This document shows, piece after piece, positions 1-12,125 of a stretch of 64,000 bases of DNA (position 1 is its first letter; every line of letters starts with the position of its first letter). The notes under the pieces were generated by a model, which was not told the DNA's origin, made no database searches, and was given only the letters and a program-made list of their open reading frames with translations. This DNA is from Hedera helix (taxonomy: Eukaryota; Streptophyta; Magnoliopsida; Apiales; Araliaceae): positions 3,092,001 through 3,156,000 of the forward strand of contig OX359282.1 in the NCBI GenBank assembly GCA_947179155.2, in the 5' to 3' direction. The position numbers were made by a program, and so were the translations under genes.

Positions 1-681
1 ACATTAAATTTTTCAACTCCATCTAAGCAATACATTTTAAATGACAACCGTGAAAATTTTAGATCTATGAAAGAAAATTAATTTTACTGTATAAAAGAAA
101 ATTATAAGTATGAGATAATTATTTGTGATGTGATTTGTAATGAAAGTGTTAGTCTCTATTTATATGGTAAATAAAAAACGTGTTTATATCAATCACCTAT
201 TAATTTGGGATAATATCAATTTGAAATTTTTTTTAGCTATAATTATCTTTTAAAAAAAATTAAAAACCCAAATATGGGAAATAATTTTCTGCATGAGAAT
301 GGGATAATAATTTTGTGTGAAAATTATCTGTAAATAAAGTTCAAAAGCCCAAGTATTAGATAATAATATGGGATTCAAATTTTATGCTTGACATATTTAT
401 TAGATAATACAAAATTGGGATTGCTGCAAATTTTATTTTTAAAGACCAAATAATCATGTTTCTATGTAGTTGTTGGTTTATATTATTTAGGATGCCAAAA
501 TCAAGTTGAATACTAAATCATAAAATTAGATTTCATAATATCCAATAATCAATATTAAAACGAAAAAGCTTCTTCCAAATAATCCAAATTAACAACCCAA
601 ACATGATTATGTTAAAAGTTATCAGAAATTAATAAATTTTAAAACCAAAAAGTCATCAGTAAAATGATTGAATGATTCAAA
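1..681. other. AT-rich spacer, no gene seen
   Basis: This stretch is very AT-rich, with stop codons in all frames and no recognisable protein motif, RNA gene or clear repeat boundary. I see nothing in it that supports a feature. Confidence 0.6.
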
Positions 682-1014
682 TTAATTTGAACCAATAAAG
701 TTGTCATCTTTCTCGACTTTGATTTTCTTTTGCAACTTGTTGGTTGACATTTCAACATTAGTTGACTGAGATCCTTGTACATTATCGTTGCTAATTGAAT
801 GTATATGCATTTTGCTTATAGGTGTGACATAATTTACAGCATCAGGTAATGACTCCCTTGTATAAACTATAGTACCAAAAATACAACAAACATATAAGAA
901 ATTGTTAAAAATGTAGATAATATTTTTTATACCAATTATACATATAAAATTGAGAATACATAAAAATATATGTGATAATAAGTACATGTAATGATAATAC
1001 CTGAATTCCATCAC
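682..1014 (-). pseudogene. possible terminal-exon fragment of unknown gene
   Basis: A 110-codon open frame on the minus strand. Its first half (about residues 1-50) is the Ile/Phe/Tyr-rich reading typical of AT-rich noncoding DNA. The second half (about residues 52-110) is different: mixed composition, with LPDAVNYVTPISK and a lysine-rich KLQKKIKVEKDD ending, preceded by an AG that could be a splice acceptor. That composition is what one might expect of a last exon left from a gene, perhaps one of the RPA/OB-fold-like proteins common in plant repeats, but I cannot identify it. There is no upstream exon in view because the gene would extend to higher coordinates into a tandem repeat. Treat as a weak candidate; chance open reading is quite possible. 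Confidence 0.15.
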
Positions 1015-1035
1015 ATAAGAAAATTATATGTAAAT

Positions 1036-2200
1036 AATGAGATAATATGAGAAAAATATTATAACAATTATTGTTAGTATTTGTTTAATATGAGAAAAAT
1101 ACCGTATTATTAGTATTTGTTTAATTAAAAAATATCAATTTATGATTTTGATGTTATAATATTGAGAAATTAAATTAATTTATAAATATCATATCAATTT
1201 AGATTTGTATTGATTTTAGAGATTATAAAATCAACATATTAAAGTGAGATTGATTAACATATCACTTTAGATTTGGATCATGAGAATGGAATTTAAAATA
1301 TTAGAAAAAAATTCAATAGTTAAGGTATGAGATAATATTATAAATATAATTTTGTAGTAATTTTAGGATATAAAAATCAATGTTTGGAAATTAAAAAAGA
1401 TATGTTTAATTTAGGAGTGATTCATCAGTTTAATTTGTAAAAAATAATAACAATAATTTTAGATTTGTAAAAAATAATAAGAATCTCGATTTTGGTAGTG
1501 GTTGATTAATTAAAAAAATATCAATTTATGATTTTGATGTTGTAATATTGATAAATTAAATTAGTTGATAAAATCATATTAGTTTAGATTTATTGTGATT
1601 TTGGGGATTATTAAATCAACATATTAATGTGGGATTGATTAAAATATCAGTTTAGATTTGGATAAAGAGAATGCAATTAAAAATATTAAAAAAAAAATTC
1701 AATAGTTCAACTATGAGATAATATTTAAAAAAAAAATATTGTAATAGTTATTGTTACTATTTATTTAGTATGAGAAAATTAATGTATTATTAGTATTTAT
1801 TTAATTAAAAAATATCAATTTATTATTTTGATGTTGGAATATTGAGAATTAAATTAGTTGATAAATATCATATCAATTTAGATTTGTAGTGATTTTGAGA
1901 ATTATAAAATCAACATATTGACATGGGATTGATTAAAATATCAGTTTACATTTGGATAATGAGAATGGAATTAAAAATATTAGAAAAAAATCAATAGTTC
2001 AACTATGAGATAATATTAAAAAAAATACTATAGTAGTTGTTGTTGGTATTTGTTTAATATGAGAAAGATATTGTATTATTAGTATTTGCTTAATTAAAAA
2101 ATATCATTTTATAATTTTAATGTTGTAATATTGAGAAATTAAATTAATCGATAAATATCATATTAGTTTAGATTTGCAGTGATTTTAGGAATTATAAAAA
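1036..2200. repeat. tandem repeat, ~290-bp unit, four diverged copies
   Basis: The same block recurs about every 290 bp: TTAATTAAAAAATATCA anchors start near 1118, 1505, 1799 and 2090, each followed by a matching ATTTTGATGTTRTAATATTG segment, a TTTAGATTTG segment and an ATCAACATATTA segment. The first interval is longer (about 390 bp) because of an extra partial copy near 1330-1480. Copies differ by scattered substitutions and small indels. No coding potential is visible. Confidence 0.75.
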
Positions 2201-2542
2201 TTGGATGCGTTTTCGTTAGTTTTTGTGTAAGGGTTTTTTTTATTTTTAATTTAGTATAAGAGAGGTGGCAAATTGTGTGAATGACACTTGTCAATTGATA
2301 GTGTCTATGTACTGCATTTTAATATATATAATAGATATTACAAGCATGCAATCTGATAATATTGGTGATCTTCATCCATATTCATGGTAGGAAATACTTC
2401 CCACTTGATTTTTTATTTATTTATGGAATTTTAAAATTATTTATTGTAATTTTGATTAATAAATAGTTAATATTGTAAACTGTTTATAACATGTCGACAA
2501 ATTTCATGATGAAGTTAGATTATGATTATCGTGAAACTCTAA

Positions 2543-2672
2543 CGTCGATATTTATTATCGACATAAATTTATCGTTATATTTAACGTCGATATTTATTAT
2601 CGACATAAATTTATCGTCGATATTTATTGTCGATAATAAATATTTATTATATTTATTATCGACATAAATTTA
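2543..2672. repeat. short palindromic minisatellite
   Basis: Repeats of about 30 bp containing GTCGATA then a 5-bp loop then TATCGAC, a perfect 7-bp inverted repeat, separated by ATAAATTTAT. Three to four units are visible, the last ones rearranged. Each unit could form a small hairpin. A lone related GTCGAC lies at about 2494. Function unknown. Confidence 0.65.
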
Positions 2673-3838
2673 ATTTGAGCTCGACCTCAGTTCCTCAATG
2701 CTAAGCGCAATAAGTATTTAGAAACACTTCCTTGACCAACTTTGTTTGAATGTAATATTGTTTGCAGAACATTGTACTCACGCATCACTTAATTTTGAGC
2801 ATTCAACATTTTGATAGTCTTTTTATTGTTTTCTATTTTTTTAGTTTCATTCATATTAAAAGCAATACATTTTAGTGAAAAAATTGGATATAAAAAGAAA
2901 ATATCAAATGATGTGTATAATTCTGAATGGATATAACCATTAACCCACTCATATATGACGGAAGATGTTAAATCATAATATGATGGACAAGTCTACAAAT
3001 ATATTTTTTTTACACAAACTCTATTTACATCATTAAAAATAGTGTCGGACACATATTTTTGTAGCAGATCTCACTTTTTAATGATTTAGGTATAAGTTTG
3101 TGCACTTAAACTTTTTCTAATCTGATACATTATTTTATATATCTGTCTTTTGTCACCGTAACATTTGCACTTGATTGTTGGGTAAATTTGGAAAGGGGAA
3201 AAAAAGTTTATACACTTGCTTGAATATACATTTTGAATAGGGTAAAACTATTAACATTATCATCTTTGTATTAATTCTCAATCATTAAAATTGTTTGTGT
3301 CACGAAGAGTTTTATATTGATTTTATGAAGTTGACTTCTTTTTTTTTTTTTTAATTTGACTCACACATATATTCATTTTGGTTTTGTCAAGAATTGAACT
3401 CCTAATCTCATAAATACCATGAATTGATTTTAAAAATACAAATTTCATATCGTTTATATTAGTAGGATTTCATAAATGAATTTAAAAAGTTAAAATGGAA
3501 CACAAATTGGAGGGAGTCTAATGTTCGCCCAATAAAAGTTAATTTTAATAATAACTTAATTTGAAATAAGAGATTAAAATTTTAGAAGTAAATATTATTC
3601 TTTCACTAGTCTCTTCCCGAGTTCCTCACACGTATAACAATTAAATCAATCCACCATAATTTTGTAACAATATTAATTTGATTCATATAAATATTTATTG
3701 GATAACTCCCTCTTTCTTATCTCTTTTATTTTATAGAAGATTTATTTACAAGTATAATATCTATAAGAATAATTTTATGTGCATAAGCTATACATAAAAT
3801 ATTATGCACAAAAGTAGAATTCATGTATTGTTTACCGA
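2673..3838. other. AT-rich spacer, one small MITE inside
   Basis: No gene or RNA is supported here. The only structured part is the short inverted-repeat element at 3012-3103, listed separately. The rest is unremarkable AT-rich sequence with homopolymer runs. Confidence 0.55.
3012..3103. mobile_element. short inverted-repeat MITE remnant
   Basis: Left arm CACAAACTCTATTTACATCA (about 3013-3032) pairs imperfectly with the right arm ending at 3102, whose reverse complement begins CACAAACTTATACC; both arms continue into CATTAAAAA. The centre contains TGTCGGACACAT. The arrangement resembles the element at 61298-61415, which has a central GTATGACACATG between TTAAAAAAATAT-type arms, so both may belong to one MITE family. 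Target duplication not resolved. Confidence 0.45.
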
Positions 3839-3846
3839 GAAATGTT

Positions 3847-3962
3847 TAGGCCTGTGCAACGGTACAAAACCGTACCAAATCGGACCGGTTATCAAAATTG
3901 TCTAAAATTTTGAACCGATATACTTAATCGGATAGCTAGTTCAGTATCGATTCTTTCCAAAA

Positions 3963-3995
<33 letters not shown>

Positions 3996-4209
3996 TAATT
4001 AATTAATTAATTAATAATTCTTTTTATAAAAACTAGTATAATCGGTATACTTCGGTAAATATCGAACTCTAGAAATCTCAAATTGGTACCGACTAGTCTA
4101 AACTACTGAACCGGTACCAGACCGGTCTTTTGTGTCCCAAATTAGCCGGTTCAAACCGATCTGATATGCCCCAAAAAATTGAATTTACCAAATAAAATGA
4201 ACACCTCTA
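3847..4209. mobile_element. hAT-type MITE with 8-bp target duplication
   Basis: The element begins TAGGCCTGTGCAACGG and ends AATGAACACCTCTA, giving a degenerate terminal inverted repeat of the TAGRGGTGTNCA type usual for plant hAT MITEs. It is flanked by GAAATGTT (3839-3846) and GTAATGTT (4210-4217), an 8-bp target duplication with one mismatch, which is the hAT duplication length. Inside, ACCGGT and CCGGTT motifs lie in both subterminal regions in inverted orientation. A microsatellite of (ATT)n then (TTAA)n sits at about 3963-4016 in the middle. No transposase is encoded, so it is non-autonomous. Confidence 0.75.
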
Positions 4210-4210
4210 G

Positions 4211-4512
4211 TAATGTTATGGATACAAACTGTACACAAGCACAAATAGTTAAAAAAATAAAATAAAAAATAACAGAGGAAATAGAGATCAAGACTTATTA
4301 TTGAATATTTTACATATTTTTATTGATAAACAATACATAAATCTTACTATTTATGCACAACTTTTTGTGTACAGTTTATGCACACAATATTATTCATTGT
4401 TTATTAATAAAAATGTATAAAATATTTAATAGTAATTCTTGACTCTTATTTTCACTCTTTTTTATATTGTATATAAATAATGTTTTGTATATAATTTATA
4501 TTCATAACATTA
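4211..4512. mobile_element. long-palindrome MITE
   Basis: The left end TAATGTTATGGATACAAA matches the reverse complement of the right end, which reads TAATGTTATGAATATAAA. Inner arms also pair: a TTATTATTGAATATTTTACA block at about 4296-4315 is mirrored near 4411-4440, and an ACTGTACACAAGCAC block near 4229 is mirrored near 4356-4375. Most of the element could therefore fold into one hairpin. It abuts the hAT MITE, whose right target duplication overlaps this element's first bases, so the hAT copy seems to have landed at its edge. Confidence 0.6.
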
Positions 4513-5060
4513 TTCATATGCGTAATATAATTATACAATACATATATTGTGTAGAATTGAGATTTTAAATGTTGAAAATATCATTTTTCATCTATTAGTA
4601 ATATATTTATGAAACTCCTTAAAAAATTTCCCAGAAAATATTAAGAAAATATCGTTTCCCTTTTATATAAACATATCATTGCATAATAATTACCCTCTTG
4701 ACTTACAAAATGAGCAATGAGGAGGATTACACAAAGCGTATTGCCCAATTTGCCCACAACTTTTATGTACATCAAACACTGAAGAGCCAAAATACAGCTA
4801 TAAGTTTCTTCATCAAAAAGGGACAAAGCTGTCAATCAATTCAATATTAGTTCAGGCGCTCAGCCGTCACACACAACTCTGTCGGTCGGCCCTCAAATAA
4901 CGTTCCACTGCACCGATGAGGTTACACGTGTCACCACCTCAAAGCACGCCGCCATTAAGATAAAAGAATTCTCGTACAAAACCATTTGTGAGGGCGTACA
5001 AAAGAAATTCTCCATCACCAAAAAGACCAAACTACCAATCAAATATTAAAATCTCTCCAC
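4513..5060. other. spacer, probably old distal 5' flank of the CLE gene
   Basis: From about 4836 the sequence becomes less AT-rich and looks like ordinary gene-flank DNA up to the copia insertion at 5061. Removing the copia element would place this segment roughly 600 bp or less upstream of the CLE first exon. A short open frame on the minus strand (4641-4835) has no recognisable motif and is not called. No TATA box can be assigned because the transcription start is unknown. Confidence 0.35.
4924..4931. promoter_or_regulatory. G-box/ABRE-like ACACGTGT
   Basis: A perfect 8-bp palindrome with a CACGTG core, the binding core of plant bZIP and bHLH factors. It lies in the flank that would have been upstream of the CLE gene before the copia insertion. 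An isolated 8-mer occurs by chance, so function is only a possibility. Confidence 0.3.
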
Positions 5061-5366
5061 TGTTGATGTTTACTGTTATTTTTCAATTAAAGAGGTACTG
5101 ATCAATTCAATAGGAGCCTACTATTTAGAAGTGTGTTTCTTTATTTAGGAGTTTGTTATGGTTCTTGTTGAAAGTCACATTTTTTAGCTCAGAATTTACT
5201 CCATTATTAGCATGGTCTTAGTGGTAGAAATGGTTGCTATTTTATTGGTTTGTTAATTGATGTATTGCCTATTTATAGGCCTTTAGTTTTTTTAGTGAAG
5301 CAGAGTTTTCATTTTTATCTGTCACTACTCCTCTACAAAGTATATACACGTTTGTTTTGTTCATCA
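5061..5366 (+). repeat. copia 5' LTR
   Basis: Begins TGTTGATGTTTACTG and ends TTTTGTTCATCA, with the TG...CA ends of LTRs. It matches 17690-17999 along its whole length. Immediately followed, after one G, by the primer-binding site. Confidence 0.93.
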
Positions 5367-5367
5367 G

Positions 5368-5380
5368 TGGTATCAAAGCA
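5368..5380 (+). other. copia primer-binding site (tRNA-iMet)
   Basis: TGGTATCAAAGCA differs by one base from the TGGTATCAGAGC consensus complementary to the 3' end of initiator methionine tRNA, the usual primer of plant copia elements. It lies one base after the LTR. Confidence 0.9.
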
Positions 5381-5476
5381 AGGTCTAAAAGAGAGTCATT
5401 TTTTAAGAGTTAAAAGTGTGATATAACAGTAGCTATTTTTTTAGTTTGTTTTATTCCTTGCAGCAACAATGAATTA

Positions 5477-6306
5477 ATGATGGTCACGGACAACTTTGTT
5501 CAACAGGTTATTCCCCGCTTTGACGGTTACTATAATCATTGGATCATGTTAATGGAGAATTTTCTAAGATCTAAGGAGTACTGGCAAGTAGTCTCCGATG
5601 GAATTACGGAACTAGCAGCTGGCGCCACAGTGACAGATGCGCAAAAAGCAAAGCTAGAAGCGAAGCAGTTGAAAGATCTTAAAGCCAAAAACTACTTGTT
5701 CCAAGCAATTGATCGCTCAATCTTGGAAACAATTCTTTGCAAAGACACCTCCAAACACATATGGGATTCCATGAAGAAGAAATACCAAGGTTCGATGAGG
5801 GCCAAGAGGCAGCAGCTTCAAGCACTTTGTACATATTTTGATACACTTTGAATGAAGTCGGGAGAATCAGTACAGTTTTTTTCTCTCGCACAATGGCAAT
5901 CGTGAACAAGTTGCAGATCCTTAGCGACAAGACAGAGGATGTGACTGTTTTTGAGAAAATTCTTCGGTCGATGGCACCGAAATTTAATTATTTTGTTTGT
6001 TCTATTGAGGAATCAAAAGACCTTGATGAACTTTCAATTGATGAGTTGCAAGGATCATTGTTGGTTCATGAGCAAAAAATTATTCAGGAAGACAAAGAAG
6101 AGCAAGCTCTGAAGGCTTCGACTAACGACGATTCTTGGACAACCTATAGATCAGCAGATCGAGGTAGAGGCCAAAGAAGAGGTGGTCGAGGAAATTTTAG
6201 AGTTGATGAATATCAATCAGATTTTCAAAACAGAGGCAGAGACTGAAATCAACAATTTGACAAATCCAAGGTAGAGTGCTACAGATGTCATAACTTTGGG
6301 CATTAT
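5477..6306 (+). pseudogene. copia gag, frameshifted and cut in its zinc knuckle
   Basis: Encodes the copia nucleocapsid protein that packages element RNA. The first frame (5477-5851) contains the N-terminal gag signature with FDGYYNHWIMLMENFLRSKE and later CKDTSKHIWDSMKKKYQG, both characteristic of plant copia gag. A frameshift near 5849 moves the reading to a second frame (5848-6246), which continues with FSRTMAIVNKLQIL and an SIDELQGSLLVHEQKI motif, then a basic RGRG region. After a stop at 6244-6246 the zinc knuckle CYRCHNFGHY begins and is cut after its His by the solo LTR at 6307; the last Cys lies beyond it near 9490. Three lesions make this a pseudogene. Copia lineage is not assigned. 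Confidence 0.88.
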
Positions 6307-9300
6307 TGTGACGACCCCAAATCCAGGTTCCATAACCTCGGGTTTGGTTCTCACTATCCAAAACATAATAACAATTAAATACATAGTATTCATTTAAACC
6401 GTGCGAAATAATACATAAATGTTCTTTACCAAAAGGACTACAATCTCAAGGTCTTATAACCTTAATAGAAACATTACATATCTTAAGGGATTACAAAAAA
6501 ATTACAAACTGTAATTACATATTAAATAATAAATTAACATGCAATAAACTAATCTAAGCTCTGATTTTTTCCTTGCCCTTAGCTGAAAAATGGTTCATAA
6601 TATAGCAAGGGTGAGCAACTAGCTTGCTCAGCAAGTTTAAGAATAGTAAATATAGGATTTGATATATTATGAGTGAATGAAAATAACTTCAAAGTTTTCA
6701 ACAATATATAACAGTTGTAAAAGAACGAGAAACAAATTTCAATAAAAGAAATAGTTAAATCTTTAATGTTGAGTGGCCTTAAAGGACCATGAACTAAAGT
6801 GTAGGGTAAATCAGATATGTATCTGACCCTTTTAGTGTTTTGGCACTTGAGGGGATCAGCCTCTTATATCCGCTGTATATGCATAACATTCAGATATCTT
6901 ACACAAAGTTTGGTTTCCCGAAATATAATCCCCTTAATTAGGGTTGTTCGTTCTCAGACTAACTATAAGAATCAGCACCAATCAATGATTTGGATAAGTT
7001 TTTATTAGTATTCAAGTTATTGAATTCATACATGCAGTGTCTAGCCGAACAATTAGCTTAGACATTCTCAAACAGTTCATGAATCAGAGAACTATAAAGC
7101 TTCAAATGCATTATATGCGAATTCATAAACAATATGAATGTGGATTAACTTTAAATAATTAACCACTTCAACTCTTGTATGAATAATTACAAGTTCAATT
7201 ATATAAAACTAGCTTAATATAAACTTGAGTAGGGTTAGGGAACTTGCCTTGATTGTTAATTACGGCTAACCAATACAATCTAATATCCTTTGAAAAGACC
7301 TAACAATTGATCAAGTTGATCTTTCAAGTAGTATCATATCTAGGTTCATATAATAACCCTTGTACATCTAACACTTAATCACATAAAGTAATAATTAAAG
7401 GTATATCAAATATTTAAGAAATATTATCATTATTTGATAATATTTTCATCACATAAAACTTATATTAATCATTAATATAGTTTAAAACTTCTATCTAATA
7501 TTAATATTTTATTAACTTTATAATATTATTAATCATTTAATAATATTTTATTCATTACATAATATTATTAATTATTTAATAATATTATATTAACCTTATT
7601 ATATTATTAATCATTCAATAATATTTTATTTATTTTATAATATTATTAATCATTTAATAATATTTTATTTATTTTTAATATTATTAATCTTTTAATAATA
7701 TTTTATTCTTTTGAAACTTGTCAAATATTAATGATATAAAATTATATTTTCTGACCCATTTTATTTTCAAAAGATCCAACCCGACCTATTTTATTTGATT
7801 TGACCCGACCTAGTTAATTAAACTATAAATTTCCAACAGGCTGTTCACCGCTGCGGCGGTAGTTCAGATTTTTAAATTTTAAGGTGTTTCACCGCTGCGA
7901 CGGTGAGACCTACCGCTACGGCGGTAGTTTAAAATTTTAATTTCCAGAATGTTTCACCGCTGCGGCGGTAGCTCTGATTTTCAAAGCCCTAATTTTTTAA
8001 CTTTGATTTCTTTGGTTCAATCTTTTATAAAATGAGATATACATATCAAAAATACATCAAATCAGTTTTGTTATCTTTCTAACTTCTTTTTTTTCAACAT
8101 TTCATGGTTCGATCTCGTTTTCAAAAGTTTTTTGACATAATATTTGTGATTGATCACTCTAGGGTTTCAAAACGATATAGTTTGCGATAAAAGCCATAAC
8201 TTGCTTATTTTTTCATATTTTTGAGAGATTCAAGTTGGATTATCTTTATAAGTCATAAATATAACTTTTTAGTCATCAAAATCAAATAACCAACTTGTAC
8301 ATTTCAAACTACAACTATCTATAACACATAACTAGTTAGGGTTTTACCGGTAATCCATTATATGCACATTTCTACTACTTATTTTCATACCAAGCATACA
8401 AATACACATATTAAACATGCTAAACCATGAATCTTCATATATACCCAAGATCTAGCATTATAGAACATCCAAATAAGTTTTGAACAGTTAAAAACATATT
8501 TTAACCATTAAATGTATATATATAGACTATAGAAATGAACTAATTAAGGAAAGTATAGAACACTTTTCAACCTTCTAAATTTGAATGCTCTTCTTCTTCT
8601 TAAGATGAACTTGGCTAAAGACTCCACCTTGAATATTCTCTAGCAATCTCTTTGGTGGATTCACAAGCTCTTAAGAGTTCTCTTACTTTTCTCTCTATGA
8701 ATCTTTTTTTTTTTCTCTTGGTGTTCTAGCAAAATGATTAACAACATAAACCATTGGTAAAGCAATCTATTTATAGCACTTTGGTAAACCTTCATTAACT
8801 CCTTAATCAACTAACATTGGTAAAATTAGAAGCTAATCTAGGTTTACTATTGGATTAATTGACATAAGAAATGACATGATGATTAACTAGGGTGGTTGAG
8901 CAACTAAAGTTTTGTGTGCAATTGAAGCAACTTTGAGCAATAAGCCACCCCCGTGTAGGGGCCCCAAAGTGTCGGCCAAATGGCCTTTAATAAGCTATTT
9001 TTTGTTTATTTTTAGTGCCCATATATATATATAATCATGGACCAAAACTTTGACTTAGTTTGGACTTCACTTTGGATCAATTTAATAATTCTATTGGGCT
9101 CATTCATTTAACTTGTTTAGACTCAATTAATTCTTTCCATTGGGTTAACATTACTAACACATGCTACATTTAATTAAAATAAGCATTGGGCTAGTTCATG
9201 GACCATTGAATTAACTATGGTCATGGACTACTAGGTTTATTTTATTGAACCTATTTTAATAATTCATTTGGGCTTAAAATATAATCCAATTAGATTTGCT

Positions 9301-9476
9301 TTAATTAATTCTACTACCTTGCTACATTATTTGAGTAATTAAATATACACATACATATATATATATATATTCATTCAATCATTCAAATGCACAATTAATG
9401 CGTACAAAATTTTTAATTCATTGATAATTATCTAACAATCATAATTACAATGGACTTAAAACCCGTGGTTATTACA
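6307..9476 (-). mobile_element. solo LTR of the Tekay-like family, TSD ATTAT
   Basis: On the + strand it starts TGTGACGACCCCAAATCC and ends GTGGTTATTACA. It is flanked by perfect 5-bp target duplications ATTAT (6302-6306 and 9477-9481), and the copia zinc-knuckle reading resumes directly after it. The same ends bound the LTRs of the chromovirus at 28-36 kb, where the primer site shows the family's sense strand is minus. No internal region is present, so it is a solo LTR left by LTR-LTR recombination. Inside are a palindromic AT array (about 7410-7730) and four copies of a CACCGCTGCGGCGGT motif (7846-7969). Confidence 0.9.
7846..7969. repeat. GC-rich inverted-repeat cluster inside solo LTR
   Basis: Four copies of ACCGCTGCGGCGGT or a one-base variant at 7847-7860, 7891-7904, 7912-7925 and 7956-7969. 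Each has ACCGC and GCGGT arms around a 4-bp centre. The surrounding LTR is strongly AT-rich, so the cluster stands out. The same cluster sits at the same relative position in the LTRs at 36038-36192 and 38697-38826. Confidence 0.85.
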
Positions 9477-9481
9477 ATTAT

Positions 9482-10164
9482 TGTTCTGAATGTTATACTA
9501 AATTACCTAACAATAAAGAAAAAGGAGAGAATTCAATTTTGCAAAAAATAAAGAAGTTGAAACTTTGTTGATGGCTGCTCAAGTCGATGAACCACCTCAA
9601 ACAAAAGTGTGGTATGTGGATACAGGCTGTAGCAACCACGTGTGGAAGTAAGTTCTTTTTTTTGTTCTCTAAATGAAGGTTTTCGTTCTATAGTGAGTTT
9701 TGGTGATTGTTCTACTGTGAATGTGATGGGAAAGGGTGATGTTAATATAAGAACCAAGAATGGTTTTGTAGAAACAATTTCCAATGTTTATTATGTTCCC
9801 GACTTGAAAAGTAATTTGTTAAGTGCTGGTCAATTGCAAGAAAAAGGTTATATAATAACGATTCAAACAGGTGCTTGCGAGATATATGATCCTTCTAAAG
9901 ATTCTATAGTTATTGTTCAGATGGCTTCCAACAGGTTGTTTCTATTGAAGATTGAAAGTTTCCAGTCTTGCTTAAAGATTGAAGTTAAAGACCCTTCCAA
10001 GCTTTGGCATTATCGTTATGGTCATTTAAATTTTGGAGGATTAAAAACTCTCCAACATAAGCAAATGGTGACAGGTCTTCCTCAAATTATCATTCTTTCT
10101 CAAGTTTGCAAAGAATGTGTTATTGGCAAACAACATCGGTCTCAATTTCCTCAAGGAAAGTCGT
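9482..10164 (+). pseudogene. copia protease and GAG-pre-integrase remnant
   Basis: Continues the copia polyprotein after the first solo LTR. WYVDTGCSNHV near 9612-9644 is the aspartic protease active-site motif (D-T-G). Just after it the frame shifts, and an open frame from 9642 to 10169 runs through the rest of the protease (VYYVPDLKSNLLSAGQL) and the GAG-pre-integrase zinc module (LWHYRYGHLNFGGL followed by CKECVIGKQHRSQFP). The reading is then cut by the second solo LTR at 10165. The protease releases mature proteins from the polyprotein in functional elements; this copy cannot. Confidence 0.85.
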
Positions 10165-11384
10165 TGTGACGACCCCAAATCCGGGTTCCTTGAACCTCGG
10201 ATCCGGTTCAACACGAGTACAACCTTTTCCTTATTGTTCATAAATTACAACAATATTATAATTGATAAATAACCATTTATTTACAATTTTATATCATCTC
10301 TTTCTATTCCAGAATCGAAATCTTTAAAATTCTATTACCACTTTGAGATCATATGCATAATGACTCAATCACACCATCCTATTATCCTTATGCATAAAGG
10401 ACAACGTCTGAAAATGATATTAAAAATAATATGTAAATGTTCTCTTAACATTTTAAGTTTGCTAATCTATAGCACAACAAAACATAAACTCTTCATATAT
10501 ACCTACACAAGTAAATGAATTAATCTACCCCAAGGTTTTACTACGAAAGCACCTACGTTTCAATCTTGATGACTCGTTAGTCAATCTTCATCTTTGCCTC
10601 TACCGAAGTAATCGGCTTCTTCAAGCTACTCTGTAATGTTTTATTTTAAGCAATGGTGAGCACAACGGCTCAGCAAGTCTAACAGTTTCACATAACACGT
10701 AAAACAGTTCAATCATGCTTCATGCTTCATGCATACTATGCTTTGCAGTACATACATATTTCATGCATAACATGCCTCGCATTTAATCTACGCTTCATGT
10801 CTAGTATCTATCATGACATACAGTGCAATGAGAACAATTGTCTTAAATCAACTACCACATATTAACAGTTCAAGTCAACTTATTTCACAAATGCACATTA
10901 AAACATCTTTGCACATAACTACGTATGAGCACCTCACAGTTTAATAATAAACTTATAAATCATGCACATAATGCAACACATTCTGAAAAACTTGTCTGGT
11001 TTGCTTCTACCAGTTACGCTTATTTGCGTCTCTCGTTCAACCTACAATTATATATAGGAAATTGAAATAATCATTAGATATAATGACTATTACTTAGTCT
11101 TAACTTAAGACCTTAACTTCAAAGTATTAACTCTTTAGTTGTCCGACAAATGAACCTATACGTTCCGGACAAAAACCCCTAGCCCAAACATAGTTGGACA
11201 TATCGGGTACACTTAAACATCTTTCACCAATACCTTGCGTTCTTCATACAACCTATATTTTATAAGTTGTCTAATATTTAATCACTAATGGACTCTTACA
11301 TTGGTTTAATTCAATTAAACTTTCTTCTTTACGCAACTTAATGATTTGAACATTTAATAATGTACCAAATATCTCAAAATATTA

Positions 11385-12125
11385 TCTACCTTTGATAATA
11401 TATAACTACAATCAAATATTATTAACCCTTTAATAATATTTTAATCACTTATTAATATTATTAACAATTTAATAATATTTTAATCATTTATTAATATTAT
11501 TAACAATTTAATAATATTTTAATCACTTATTAATATTATTAACTATTTAATAATATTTTAACCACTTATTAATATTATTAATAATTTAACAATATTTTAA
11601 TCACTTATTAATATTATTAACCATTTAATAATATTTTAATCACTTATTAATATTATTAATCATTTAATAATATTTTAATCACTTATTAATATTATTAACC
11701 TTTTAATAATATTTTAATCACTTATTAATATTATTAACCATTTAATAATATTTTAATCACTTATTAATATTTTAATCACTTATTAATATTATTAACCTTT
11801 TAATAATATTTTAATCACTTATTAATATTATTAACCATTTAATAATATTTTAATCACTTATTAATATTATTAACCTTTTAATAATATTTTAATCACTTAT
11901 TAATACTATTAACCATTTAATAATATTTTAATCACTTATTAATACTATTAACCATTTAATAATATTTTAATCACTTATTAATATTATTAACCATTTAATA
12001 ATATTTTAATCACTTATTAATATTATTAATCATTTAATAATATTTTAAATCACTTATTAATATTATTAACCATTTAATAATATTTTAATCACTTATTAAT
12101 ATTATTAACCATTTAATAATATTTT
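11385..12125. repeat. AT minisatellite, ~39-bp palindromic unit
   Basis: About nineteen near-identical units of roughly 39 bp, built on TTAATATTATTAACCATTTA then ATAATATTTTAATCACTTA. AATATTATTAA and TTAATAATATT inside each unit form an inverted repeat, so every unit can fold. Shorter versions of the same array occur in the other family LTRs (about 7410-7730, 35410-35870, 37925-38530) and, inverted, near 50020-50930. Confidence 0.85.

Noticed and set aside
4641..4835. 64-codon minus-strand frame
   Set aside because: No motif, no splice or homology support; kept out as chance.
11385..12125. Regularly spaced ~39-bp repeats that could look like a CRISPR array
   Set aside because: Units are contiguous with no unique spacers, AT-only and inside a plant LTR; it is a minisatellite.
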